DNA of 64,000 nt from Flavobacteriaceae bacterium (GTDB lineage: Bacteria; Bacteroidota; Bacteroidia; Flavobacteriales; Flavobacteriaceae), in the NCBI GenBank assembly GCA_013043685.1, contig JABDNT010000044.1:18178-82177 (forward strand). Direction: 5' to 3'. The position numbers were made by a program, and so were the translations under genes. Shown here in pieces: positions 1-7,746 of this stretch. Numbering within the stretch: the first letter of the stretch is position 1; every line of letters starts with the position of its first letter. The notes below the pieces were generated by a model that saw only the letters and a program-made list of their open reading frames with translations, did not search any database and was not told where the DNA came from.

Positions 1-138
1 TTTCCTAACATTCCTGTCGTTTGGACGATTTTTAACTTCCTTTAGCCCTTGTAAAAGCTAAATTTTCATCGGAAATGTTAAAATCTCGCTTCTAGACAGG
101 TTCGTGCGCAAAAAGATAACGGATTACATGAAAATTGA

Positions 139-2958
139 ATGCTGAATAGTATCTTTGCAAAATTCAGTAAAAGCAAACCCAAATTGAGCACCAAAACCCT
201 TAGCACGAAAGAAAATATCCTGATTCAGGGTGCAAAACTGCACAATCTTAAGAATATTTCGGTAGCTATACCAAGGAATAAGCTTGTTGTTATAACGGGA
301 TTATCGGGTAGTGGTAAATCAAGTCTTGCCTTCGACACCCTTTATGCTGAAGGACAGCGACGGTATGTGGAAAGCCTTTCTTCCTACGCCAGGCAATTCC
401 TGGGAAGACTGAATAAACCGAAAGTAGATGCAATAAAAGGGATTTCTCCCGCTATAGCCATTGAGCAGAAAGTCAATGCAACCAATCCCAGGTCCACAGT
501 GGGCACCTCCACGGAGATCTACGATTATCTGAAATTATTGTATACGCGTATCGGGAAAACCTATTCCCCGGTTTCTGGTGAAGAAGTTAAGAAGGATTCG
601 GTTACCGATGTGATCGATTACATTAAATCCTTCGATCCGGGTAAAAAACTGTTGCTGCTCTCTCCTATTCACCTCGAAGAAGGGAGAACTATGGAAAATA
701 AGCTGCAAGCCCTGGCACAACAGGGATATGCCAGGATAAAGTTCGATGACACCGTAGTGCGCATCGATGAGTTAAAAGGTTCTATTCCTAAAACTATATT
801 CCTGGTAGTGGATCGCGTCATCACCCAGGAGGATGAGGATTTTTACAATAGGCTCGCAGATGCGGCCGAAGTTGCTTTTTTCGAGGGCAAAGGAGAATTA
901 ATTATTGAGGATCTTGATAATGGTGGTACCAGGGAGTTTAATAATCGATTTGAAGCCGACGGCTTAACGTTTATGGAACCCAATGTGCACCTGTTCAGTT
1001 TCAATAACCCATACGGCGCCTGCCCTAAATGCGAAGGTTATGGTGATGTTATTGGAATAGACGAAGACCTGGTAATCCCAAATACGGCTCTGTCTATTTA
1101 CGAAAATGCAATTTTCCCCTGGCGAGGAGAAAGCATGGGATGGTACCGTGATCAGTTGGTAAATAATGCGTATAAATTTGATTTCCCCATTCACAAACCA
1201 TGGTTTCAATTAAGTGAATCACAAAAACAATTGGTTTGGGACGGTAACGATTACTTTGAAGGGTTACACGATTTTTTCAGTTTCCTGGAATCCAAAAGCT
1301 ACAAAATCCAAAACCGCGTGATGCTGTCGCGATACAGGGGGAAAACAAAATGCAGCAGTTGTAATGGCAAACGATTACGGCCCGAAGCTTTTAATGTGAA
1401 AGTAAATGGGGTTGCGATACAGGAATTGGTAGAACTTCCGCTTCATAAGATTTCTAAATTCTTCGAGGAGTTAAGTTTGAATTCCTATGATCAGAAAATT
1501 GCAAAACGATTGTTGCTGGAGATTCGCAACCGACTTTCCTTTCTTATTGATGTTGGCTTAAGTTATCTTACCCTGAACCGCAAATCGAATACACTTTCCG
1601 GAGGAGAGTCCCAACGAATTAACTTAGCGACATCGCTTGGCAGTAGTTTAGTGGGCTCCATGTACATTTTAGACGAACCCAGCATAGGATTGCATCCTAA
1701 GGATACAGAACGACTTATTAGCGTTCTTCAGTCGCTTCGCGATCTTGGAAACACTGTGATCGTGGTAGAACACGATGAAGACATTATGAAAGCAGCCGAT
1801 GCGATCATTGATATAGGGCCGGAAGCCGGAATTCACGGTGGCGAAGTGGTAGCCGAAGGCCGTTATGAAGAGATACTGATGGCAAATTCGTTAACTGCTA
1901 AATACCTCAACGGGACGTATGAGATCGAAGTGCCGAAAAAACGCCGGAAATGGATAAACAGCATCAAACTGGTAGGTGCCCGTCATAATAATCTTCAGAA
2001 TATCGATGTTGAATTTCCTATAGGGGCTTTTACAGCCGTAACAGGTGTTTCCGGAAGTGGTAAAAGTACCCTGGTGAAGAAGATCCTCTACCCTGCCATG
2101 CTTCGCCAAATAGGTGGGTATGGTGAAAAACCAGGTCAGTTTACAGGCCTCGAAGGGGATTTCAGCAGCATCAAGAATATAGAGTTCATCGATCAGAATC
2201 CGATAGGGCGCTCCAGCCGATCGAACCCGGTCACCTATATAAAAGCATACGACGATATCCGAAATCTCTATGCAGCTCAGAAGCTGTCGGATATACGGGG
2301 ATACAAAGCCAAGCATTTCAGTTTTAACGTAGACGGAGGTCGTTGTGAATCCTGTAAAGGAGAGGGTGAAGTCACGATTGAAATGCAATTTATGGCCGAT
2401 GTGCACCTGGAATGTGACACTTGCGGTGGTAAGCGGTTTAAAAAGGAGATCCTCGAGGTACAATTCGAAGGCAAAAATATTAACGACATCCTTACACTTA
2501 CCGTGGACGAGGCCATCGAGTTCTTTAACGAACATGGAGTCACAAAGATCACTAACAAACTACAACCGCTTCAGGATGTTGGACTGGGTTATGTTCAGCT
2601 TGGGCAGAGCTCCTCTACCCTTTCGGGTGGTGAAGCGCAACGGATCAAACTGGCTTCTTTCCTTGTAAAAGGGAGCTCTAAAGAGAAAGCGCTCTTTATT
2701 TTTGATGAACCAACAACCGGGCTTCATTTCCACGACATCAACAAATTACTGGCTTCATTTTATGCCTTGCTAGATCGCGGGCATACGGTGATCGTAGTGG
2801 AACACAACATTGACCTTATTAAGTGTGCCGATCATATTATAGATCTTGGACCGGGGGGTGGAGAAAAGGGCGGTAAGGTTGTGGCCATGGGAACTCCTGA
2901 GGATGTTCTCGAAATTTCCGAATCGTTTACAGCTCAATATCTTAAGAGTAAGATCTAA
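139..2958 (+). CDS. uvrA: UvrA excinuclease ABC subunit A
   Basis: This is the DNA damage-recognition ATPase of nucleotide excision repair, which loads UvrB on lesions. The 939 residues match the usual UvrA length (about 940). The first Walker [10 protein letters not shown], is at residues 54-62 and the second is GVSGSGKST in the C-terminal half. Zinc-binding CxxC pairs ([28 protein letters not shown]) and both ABC signatures ([16 protein letters not shown]) are present. It stands alone, with a T9SS gene downstream. The start is uncertain. A good TAnnTTTG element, TATCTTTG at 150-157, lies inside the ORF just after the ATG, and an in-frame TTG at 184 would leave 924 residues beginning [11 protein letters not shown]. 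Function is certain, start codon is not. Confidence 0.97.
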   Translation: MLNSIFAKFSKSKPKLSTKTLSTKENILIQGAKLHNLKNISVAIPRNKLVVITGLSGSGKSSLAFDTLYAEGQRRYVESLSSYARQFLGRLNKPKVDAIKGISPAIAIEQKVNATNPRSTVGTSTEIYDYLKLLYTRIGKTYSPVSGEEVKKDSVTDVIDYIKSFDPGKKLLLLSPIHLEEGRTMENKLQALAQQGYARIKFDDTVVRIDELKGSIPKTIFLVVDRVITQEDEDFYNRLADAAEVAFFEGKGELIIEDLDNGGTREFNNRFEADGLTFMEPNVHLFSFNNPYGACPKCEGYGDVIGIDEDLVIPNTALSIYENAIFPWRGESMGWYRDQLVNNAYKFDFPIHKPWFQLSESQKQLVWDGNDYFEGLHDFFSFLESKSYKIQNRVMLSRYRGKTKCSSCNGKRLRPEAFNVKVNGVAIQELVELPLHKISKFFEELSLNSYDQKIAKRLLLEIRNRLSFLIDVGLSYLTLNRKSNTLSGGESQRINLATSLGSSLVGSMYILDEPSIGLHPKDTERLISVLQSLRDLGNTVIVVEHDEDIMKAADAIIDIGPEAGIHGGEVVAEGRYEEILMANSLTAKYLNGTYEIEVPKKRRKWINSIKLVGARHNNLQNIDVEFPIGAFTAVTGVSGSGKSTLVKKILYPAMLRQIGGYGEKPGQFTGLEGDFSSIKNIEFIDQNPIGRSSRSNPVTYIKAYDDIRNLYAAQKLSDIRGYKAKHFSFNVDGGRCESCKGEGEVTIEMQFMADVHLECDTCGGKRFKKEILEVQFEGKNINDILTLTVDEAIEFFNEHGVTKITNKLQPLQDVGLGYVQLGQSSSTLSGGEAQRIKLASFLVKGSSKEKALFIFDEPTTGLHFHDINKLLASFYALLDRGHTVIVVEHNIDLIKCADHIIDLGPGGGEKGGKVVAMGTPEDVLEISESFTAQYLKSKI

Positions 2959-3059
2959 CGAGTTAAGGATACAAAATTTTTAATATCTTTAGTATGGAAC
3001 AACACTTAAGGTCCTGGTCTCCTCCTCAGATCAGGCTTTTAGGTATAGAATAGACCATC

Positions 3060-3953
3060 ATGAAACGATCATTCCTTTTCATATCTTTTTTTATTCTGAA
3101 TATTAGTTTTGCACAACCATATTTACCCATGCTGCTGGAGGATCATGTGTGGAATACCGACTTCTACTCCGATCCGTTTGGAGGCGGGCCAATCCAAATT
3201 ATTTCCGCTGAGAATTATGTAGCTGGAGAAACGATTATCAATAATATGAGTTACAAATCGGTTTATATTGATGGTGTTGAGGGTAGTTGCCTTGTTCGGG
3301 AAGACGGAGGAATTGTGTATCGTTATGATATGGACACATCGCAGGAATACATTATCTATGATTTCACATTAGACGTAGGAGATACGTTCATAATCCCTCA
3401 GGTCATGTATAACTCATTTTGCGCATCGATCGAATTTTACAATGGTTGGGATGAAATGACGGTCACGGACAGAACCACAGAATTCATTGCAGGTGTTAAC
3501 AGGGTGGTAGTCTCCTTTGATTATGTAAGTGAATTTGGAATAGATTGTAAATGGATTGAAGGAATCGGATCGAACCTTGGTTTCGACCCTGTTGGCGATA
3601 TAATTGATATCGGAAGCCGATACCTTGTATGCTTTACCAAAAATGGCACGACTTATTTCTTCAATAACGCAACTGCTTGTGATAACACTATGTTAAGTGT
3701 TCCTCAGCATTTAAAGAATCAAGTTGTCCTGCATCCCAACCCGGTTCAGGATATTTCCATTCTTCAGCTTCCTTCTGAGTTGAACATAAATTCCCTTCGA
3801 ATTTATAACATCACGGGTAAATTGATTTCCGAAGAGAATCTTGCTAATGATTACGTGACTATCAATGCTATGAATTATCCCTCGGGATTATATTTCTACC
3901 AGGCACTATCTGAAAATACCATGATCAAAACCGATCGGTTTATTGTGAACTAG
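3060..3953 (+). CDS. Secreted protein with T9SS type A sorting domain
   Basis: This 297-residue protein has a signal peptide (MKRSFLFISFFILNISFAQ) and a C-terminal type IX sorting domain over the last 75 or so residues (LHPNPVQD, then LRIYNITGKL, NYPSGLYFYQ, ending KTDRFIVN). That predicts export to the periplasm by Sec and then across the outer membrane by the Por machinery. The central 200 residues contain repeated Asp-rich beta-type segments and scattered Cys, but I do not recognise a catalytic domain. It is a single gene. A near-consensus element TATCTTTA at 2984-2991 could drive it. The molecular function is unknown. Confidence 0.85.
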   Translation: MKRSFLFISFFILNISFAQPYLPMLLEDHVWNTDFYSDPFGGGPIQIISAENYVAGETIINNMSYKSVYIDGVEGSCLVREDGGIVYRYDMDTSQEYIIYDFTLDVGDTFIIPQVMYNSFCASIEFYNGWDEMTVTDRTTEFIAGVNRVVVSFDYVSEFGIDCKWIEGIGSNLGFDPVGDIIDIGSRYLVCFTKNGTTYFFNNATACDNTMLSVPQHLKNQVVLHPNPVQDISILQLPSELNINSLRIYNITGKLISEENLANDYVTINAMNYPSGLYFYQALSENTMIKTDRFIVN

Positions 3954-3956
3954 CAG

Positions 3957-4058
3957 TTGTCACTTCGAGTGATTTTGCGAAGCAAAATTGTATCGCGAAG
4001 GACTTTTTTAAAGTATTCTCAATACGATTCAACTGGGTTGAATCACTCGAGCGGACAA
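3957..4058. repeat. REP-like compound inverted repeat, copy 1
   Basis: The outer arms are TTGTCACTTCGAGTGATT (3957-3974) and its near-complement ending at 4058, matching at about 15 of 18 positions. The inner arms are GTATCGCGAA (3990-3999) and TTCTCAATAC (4016-4025). The same architecture recurs at 63870-63967, with the same outer CACTTCGAGTGA core and the same inner GTATCG element. It is non-coding, lies just after the T9SS gene and can fold into a long hairpin. It resembles dispersed intergenic repeats of flavobacterial genomes. Whether it acts as a terminator or in mRNA stability is not shown. Confidence 0.7.
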
Positions 4059-4113
4059 TCGAAGTCATTCATATTACATTCATAATATACTTACAATCAA
4101 CGTCTTACAATTC

Positions 4114-4129
4114 TGGCACGGCTATTGGT
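4114..4129 (+). promoter_or_regulatory. Sigma-54-like promoter (-24/-12)
   Basis: TGGCACG, four bases (GCTA), then TTGGT closely fits the RpoN consensus TGGCACG-N4-TTGCW. It lies about 67 bp before the ATG at 4196. The paralogous gene downstream has the same TGGCACGG box at nearly the same distance. No standard TAnnTTTG element is evident here. Confidence 0.5.
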
Positions 4130-4195
4130 TTTTACTAACAGAATAGCGTAAGCAGGCATCGCTCATAATGCCTCATAACCCAAAATACATTGATT

Positions 4196-4810
4196 ATGAA
4201 AAAAAGTATTTTACTCGTGGTACTATTCCTTATGGGAATGACCACACAGACTTTTTCACAACGCAACAGAAATGTAAATCACAATCCGGGTAATTACGAT
4301 CGCTATTACAATACGCATGAAATTCGTTTTGTAGAAAATGGTGTACTGTATTCGGTGGCAGTGGACGGATCCTTTAATTTCCGTCAAATGTATCGCCCGT
4401 ATAATTCCAATAGAGGAAGAAGGAACTTCAACACTGTTTATTACAATTCCGCTCCTGGGGCGGTAACTTATATCAACACCAGGCCCGTTGAACATTACAG
4501 AGTTCGATATGGAAGATATGGACGCATTAAGAGTATTGGTCCGACATTGATCCGTTACAGACGAGATGGCCGTGTGAAGTCCATAGGATGTGTTGCAATG
4601 ACCTACTACAGGGGATCACTCTCTACCGTAGGGAATCTCCAGATCCTGTACAATCGCAGAGGTAAGATTCGTAATACCATCGGACATGTAAACAGATACA
4701 ATAAAAAGTTTTGGCACGATGATTGGTATAGATATAATAGCGATCGGGATGAAGATGATTGGGACGATGATGACTGGGAAGACGATCGTGAACGAAGAAG
4801 AAAGAAATAA
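4196..4810 (+). CDS. Secreted basic/acidic-tailed protein of unknown function (paralogue A)
   Basis: I do not recognise a named family. The protein (204 residues from the ATG at 4196; the TTG at 4190 is a poorer start) has a signal peptide, MKKSILLVVLFLMGMTTQTFS. It then has a domain with the pattern FVENGVLYSVAVDGSFNF, and three YGRIKSIG/YRRDGRVKSIG/YNRRGKIRNTIG-type segments rich in Arg, Gly and Tyr. It ends in an Asp/Glu/Trp-rich tail followed by Arg/Lys. The next gene shares the first and second parts, so the two are duplicates. The gene is followed by a hairpin terminator. Location is predicted to be periplasm or cell surface. A structural or envelope-stress role is only a guess. Confidence 0.75.
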   Translation: MKKSILLVVLFLMGMTTQTFSQRNRNVNHNPGNYDRYYNTHEIRFVENGVLYSVAVDGSFNFRQMYRPYNSNRGRRNFNTVYYNSAPGAVTYINTRPVEHYRVRYGRYGRIKSIGPTLIRYRRDGRVKSIGCVAMTYYRGSLSTVGNLQILYNRRGKIRNTIGHVNRYNKKFWHDDWYRYNSDRDEDDWDDDDWEDDRERRRKK

Positions 4811-4818
4811 TAATATAG

Positions 4819-4837
4819 TTTTTTGGTTGGTTAGTTT
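4819..4837 (+). repeat. Shared 3' sequence, copy 1
   Basis: TTTTTTGGTTGGTTAGTTT is found directly after this gene and again at 6402-6420 after its paralogue. In both places it immediately precedes the terminator hairpin. It supports duplication of the whole transcription unit, or a conserved 3' UTR element. Confidence 0.7.
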
Positions 4838-4839
4838 TT

Positions 4840-4880
4840 AAATCCGTCGGATTCTCTAAAGGTCCGGCGGATTTTGTTTT
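4840..4880 (+). terminator. Rho-independent terminator
   Basis: The stem AAATCCGTCGGA (4840-4851) pairs with TCCGGCGGATTT (4863-4874), with one G-U pair, followed by a T-rich tail. It ends the transcript of paralogue A. Confidence 0.8.
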
Positions 4881-4919
4881 TAAGAGATTTTTCGTTTCAC
4901 TCGAAATGACATTCCCCTT

Positions 4920-4961
4920 TTCACCAATCACTATTCACCTCTCACTACTCACCAGTTACCA
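4920..4961. repeat. Degenerate heptanucleotide tandem array
   Basis: Six consecutive 7-mers read TTCACCA, ATCACTA, TTCACCT, CTCACTA, CTCACCA, GTTACCA, with consensus YTCACYA. The unit length is kept exactly while individual bases drift. It lies between a terminator and a promoter, so it is untranslated or at the far upstream edge of the next transcript. Confidence 0.7.
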
Positions 4962-4990
4962 TCCCCACTAATAATCAGTACTTTACATTT

Positions 4991-5007
4991 TTGGCACGGT
5001 CTGTGTA
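4991..5007 (+). promoter_or_regulatory. Sigma-54-like promoter for paralogue B
   Basis: TTGGCACG, then four bases, then GTGTA. The -24 half is an excellent RpoN match and the -12 half is poorer (GTGT in place of TTGC). It is 65 bp before the ATG, the same distance as in the upstream paralogue. The preceding bases are also similar (CTTTACATTT here, CTTACAATTC there). Confidence 0.45.
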
Positions 5008-5071
5008 TTTAAATAAAATGTATTGCTGACGCAACCAAAAGTGAAGCAAGTACAATTTAAAACCCAGAATT

Positions 5072-6397
5072 ATGAAAAAGTTAGTAACCCTAGTATTTGG
5101 AATCCTTTTGATGAGCATACCAGCTCAGGCTGCTTCCAGTGAAGCAAGCTCGGCTTCCTATTATGAGTATGACGGAAACGCCTATATCTTCATAGAAGGA
5201 GCTGTTGAATTTTCGGTATTTCCTGATGGACAATTCGACTTTGTGTATCTCGGCAGAGACGCCAGAGGAAATGTTAATGTGAACATTAACACCAACAACG
5301 TGAATCTCAATTTCAATTCGGGTTACAATTACGATCCTTTTGTTCAGTATGATGATTATGGAGCGGTAATTCAGATTGAGGATATCCCGATCTATTATGA
5401 TAATTACGGACGTATCATCCAGGCTGGTAATACAGAGATCCGTTACAATAACAGACGGATAGTTCGTGTAGGAGGACTGCGTGTTTTCTATAATTATTAT
5501 GGAAACTTTTCATACTGTACCGGGTTTATTAACCTGTGGACACCAAGATATATTTACCGCCCATGGCATGTGTGGTACGTGAGACCCTTCTATACAAGTT
5601 GCATTGTTTACGACTATCCTTATAGACAGTTTTACAGGCCACACCGCTATCCCTACAACTATCACAGACAGCACTACAGAGGGCGTCGAGTAGCGTATAA
5701 CAATGGTAGAAGAAACTTTTACAGGCCAGGAAGCCGTGTTCATTACAGAGATGGTAGAACGGCGGTTAACCGCGACTACAACCCGAATAGAAGAAACAGT
5801 ATGGTTTCTGCGAATAGTGGCAGACGTGATGGCCTGGTAGACAGAAAGAATAATAGAAATAGAAACAACAAAGTTGATAGATCGAGCTCCCTGAACAGGA
5901 AGAACGCAGTCTCGAAGCGAAGTGATAATATCGCTAACAATCGTGGTCGACCTGTATCGAACAAGGCTATCAATCGTGGTGCACCGACTACTAACCGGAA
6001 GAGTTCTTTAAATACGAACAAACGAGGTAACAATCGTAAGGCTACTGTTAACAGAGGAAACACAAATACTCGTCCCTCTGTGAACTCGAACCGAAAAGTA
6101 ACCAGATCTCGTCCTGCAGTAAGTTCGAACAGGGGTAACACCAAACGTAATTCTTCGGTGAACCGAAGCACACCATCACGAAACAAGAGTGTTGTTTCAA
6201 ACAGGAATAACAGAACCAAGTCGAGCAGTCGTTCATATAAAAGTTCGAACAGTTCTAAAGTAAATAGAAACGCAACGGCATCAAGGTCCAGGTCGTCTTC
6301 AAATCGAAGCGCTAACGTATCAAGATCGAAGTCTTCCTCGAAAAGAAGTTCCGGTACAAAGCGCAGTAACTCACGACAAGGCCGTCGCGGCTTCTAA
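5072..6397 (+). CDS. Secreted protein with long Arg/Asn/Ser-rich tail (paralogue B)
   Basis: I do not recognise a named family. The 441 residues start with a signal peptide (MKKLVTLVFGILLMSIPAQA). A domain homologous to the preceding gene follows (YIFIEGAVEFSVFPDGQFDF, then YDNYGRIIQAG, RRIVRVGGLRVFYNYYG), with a Tyr/Arg-rich linker. From about residue 185 to the end it is almost entirely Arg, Asn, Ser, Lys and Thr with no regular secondary structure pattern. The tail is extremely basic and could bind nucleic acid, acidic polysaccharide or LPS (inference). It has its own TGGCACG promoter and its own terminator. The tail is absent from paralogue A. Confidence 0.75.
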   Translation: MKKLVTLVFGILLMSIPAQAASSEASSASYYEYDGNAYIFIEGAVEFSVFPDGQFDFVYLGRDARGNVNVNINTNNVNLNFNSGYNYDPFVQYDDYGAVIQIEDIPIYYDNYGRIIQAGNTEIRYNNRRIVRVGGLRVFYNYYGNFSYCTGFINLWTPRYIYRPWHVWYVRPFYTSCIVYDYPYRQFYRPHRYPYNYHRQHYRGRRVAYNNGRRNFYRPGSRVHYRDGRTAVNRDYNPNRRNSMVSANSGRRDGLVDRKNNRNRNNKVDRSSSLNRKNAVSKRSDNIANNRGRPVSNKAINRGAPTTNRKSSLNTNKRGNNRKATVNRGNTNTRPSVNSNRKVTRSRPAVSSNRGNTKRNSSVNRSTPSRNKSVVSNRNNRTKSSSRSYKSSNSSKVNRNATASRSRSSSNRSANVSRSKSSSKRSSGTKRSNSRQGRRGF

Positions 6398-6401
6398 CAG
6401 T

Positions 6402-6461
6402 TTTTTTGGTTGGTTAGTTTGAAACTCTCGCAATCCGCATCTGGCGGAGGGCGGGAGTTTC
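6402..6461 (+). terminator. Shared 3' sequence copy 2 plus hairpin
   Basis: TTTTTTGGTTGGTTAGTTT (6402-6420) is followed by GAAACTCTCGC (6421-6431) pairing with GCGGGAGTTTC (6451-6461), with a smaller CCGC/GCGG stem inside. It separates paralogue B from the convergent glycosyltransferase. The T-run after the stem is weak, so termination strength is uncertain. Confidence 0.6.
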
Positions 6462-6465
6462 GCAT

Positions 6466-7746
6466 TTACAGACCGTTGATCACTTTGCTCAACGACCTGG
6501 TAAGCTCGTAACGGCTATAACGATCAATCCCTTTGGATTGAACCTGAAGATCTCCTAGCTCATAGGCGTTAAAATACTGTAGTAACTGTTCTTTAACGGC
6601 CTGCTTGTCTGATGTGGTGAAGAAACATCCCGCATTTGTCTCTTCTAAAATTTCCTGTATATCACTTCCCTCAGGCCCCAATGCAATTACGGGTCTTTTA
6701 GCAATAAGATATTCAAATAACTTACCGGGTATAATGGCACGGGTCTCCGGTTTATCCATTTCAAGTAATAGCAGGACCTGTGCATTATGCTGAAGTTGTT
6801 TTGCTTCCGAATGCGAAACGTAACCGATTAATTTCACTTTATCTTCAAGATCGTATTCTTTCAGGCTTTGCATCACATCATCGCCCACCACTCCTGCAAG
6901 ATTAATGGACAACAAATTTTGAAATTTTTCATTTTCATTACACAACTCATTCAATACCTGCCAGAGAATCTCCGGGTTTCGTTCACTGAGTAAAGAACCG
7001 ATATGGGCCAACGTAAACTCCTTATCAGGTTTAGGAATTATGGCTTCAGTGACTTCGTATCCATTGGTAATCACCGTTATTGGTGAATCTGTAATTTCAG
7101 AAAACTCACCTCCTGTGCTGTTGCTGGTGACAATAATACGATCCGCATTTCGCAAGACTTCGGCTTCCAGTTTTTTATGCTTCGCTTCCGAAGATCTGGA
7201 TAATCGCAGGGATTTATGATAGTGGATCGTTGTCCAGGGGTCCCGGAAATCGGCGATCCATTTCACACTCAGAATTTTCTTCAGTCGTAACCCAATGAGG
7301 TGCAGACTATGTGGAGGCCCGGTGGTTATAATCGCATCAAATGTATTGTCGGTTAGATGATCTTTCAGAAAAGCAACCGAAGGTTTCACCCAACCCACCC
7401 TTGCGTCGGGAATAAAATAGTTCCCTCTTACATACAACATCATTTTTTCCAGTGAAGACGGATTCTTTTCAGAAATAATACCCATACTTATTTGCTGGGT
7501 CTTCTTCTTTGAGAATACCTTTGCAAGGCGATACGGTTCGCGTATAGGTTGTTTTAAAACTTCCACGCCTTCCGGAACTACTTTCAATAAGTCCGGATCG
7601 ACGATCGGATAATTCGGGTTTTCAGGAGTGTAGACCACAGGTTCAATGTCGAAGTCCTTTAAATACTTCACAAAATTAAGCCAGCGTTGTACGCCGGGAC
7701 CACCAGCGGGTGGCCAGTAATATGTTATGATAAGGACTCGTTTCAC
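6466..7746 (-). CDS. Glycosyltransferase, GT4-like
   Basis: This predicted cytoplasmic GT-B glycosyltransferase has 426 residues. The N-terminus, MKRVLIITYYWPPAGGPGVQRW, is the nucleotide-fold start typical of GT4 enzymes with a donor/acceptor loop GGPGVQR. A C-terminal PGKLFEYLIAKRPVIAL block (from residue 340) with a downstream acidic segment matches the sugar-nucleotide site. The start is GTG, directly after the stop of the upstream YfhO-type gene with no gap, so the two are co-transcribed and may act on the same glycan. The acceptor and sugar are unknown. Confidence 0.85.
   Translation of the reverse strand: MKRVLIITYYWPPAGGPGVQRWLNFVKYLKDFDIEPVVYTPENPNYPIVDPDLLKVVPEGVEVLKQPIREPYRLAKVFSKKKTQQISMGIISEKNPSSLEKMMLYVRGNYFIPDARVGWVKPSVAFLKDHLTDNTFDAIITTGPPHSLHLIGLRLKKILSVKWIADFRDPWTTIHYHKSLRLSRSSEAKHKKLEAEVLRNADRIIVTSNSTGGEFSEITDSPITVITNGYEVTEAIIPKPDKEFTLAHIGSLLSERNPEILWQVLNELCNENEKFQNLLSINLAGVVGDDVMQSLKEYDLEDKVKLIGYVSHSEAKQLQHNAQVLLLLEMDKPETRAIIPGKLFEYLIAKRPVIALGPEGSDIQEILEETNAGCFFTTSDKQAVKEQLLQYFNAYELGDLQVQSKGIDRYSRYELTRSLSKVINGL

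Larger units (their letters stand above)
4881..5071. other. Intergenic stretch with half REP, heptamer array and second promoter
   Basis: This gap between the paralogues holds a half copy of the CACTCGAA repeat (TTTCACTCGAAATGAC, about 4895-4910), six degenerate heptamers (4920-4961) and the second TGGCACG box (4992-4998). I see no coding sequence. Confidence 0.6.

Noticed and set aside
1891..2535. 214-codon minus-strand ORF inside uvrA
   Set aside because: It lies wholly within uvrA on the opposite strand, shows no family motif and no promoter.
4920..4961. CRISPR array
   Set aside because: The unit is only seven bases with no spacers, no leader and no cas genes nearby.
5776..6219. 147-codon minus-strand ORF, Leu/Phe/Arg-rich
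   Set aside because: Shadow of the low-complexity Arg/Asn/Ser tail; composition is explained by the opposite codons.
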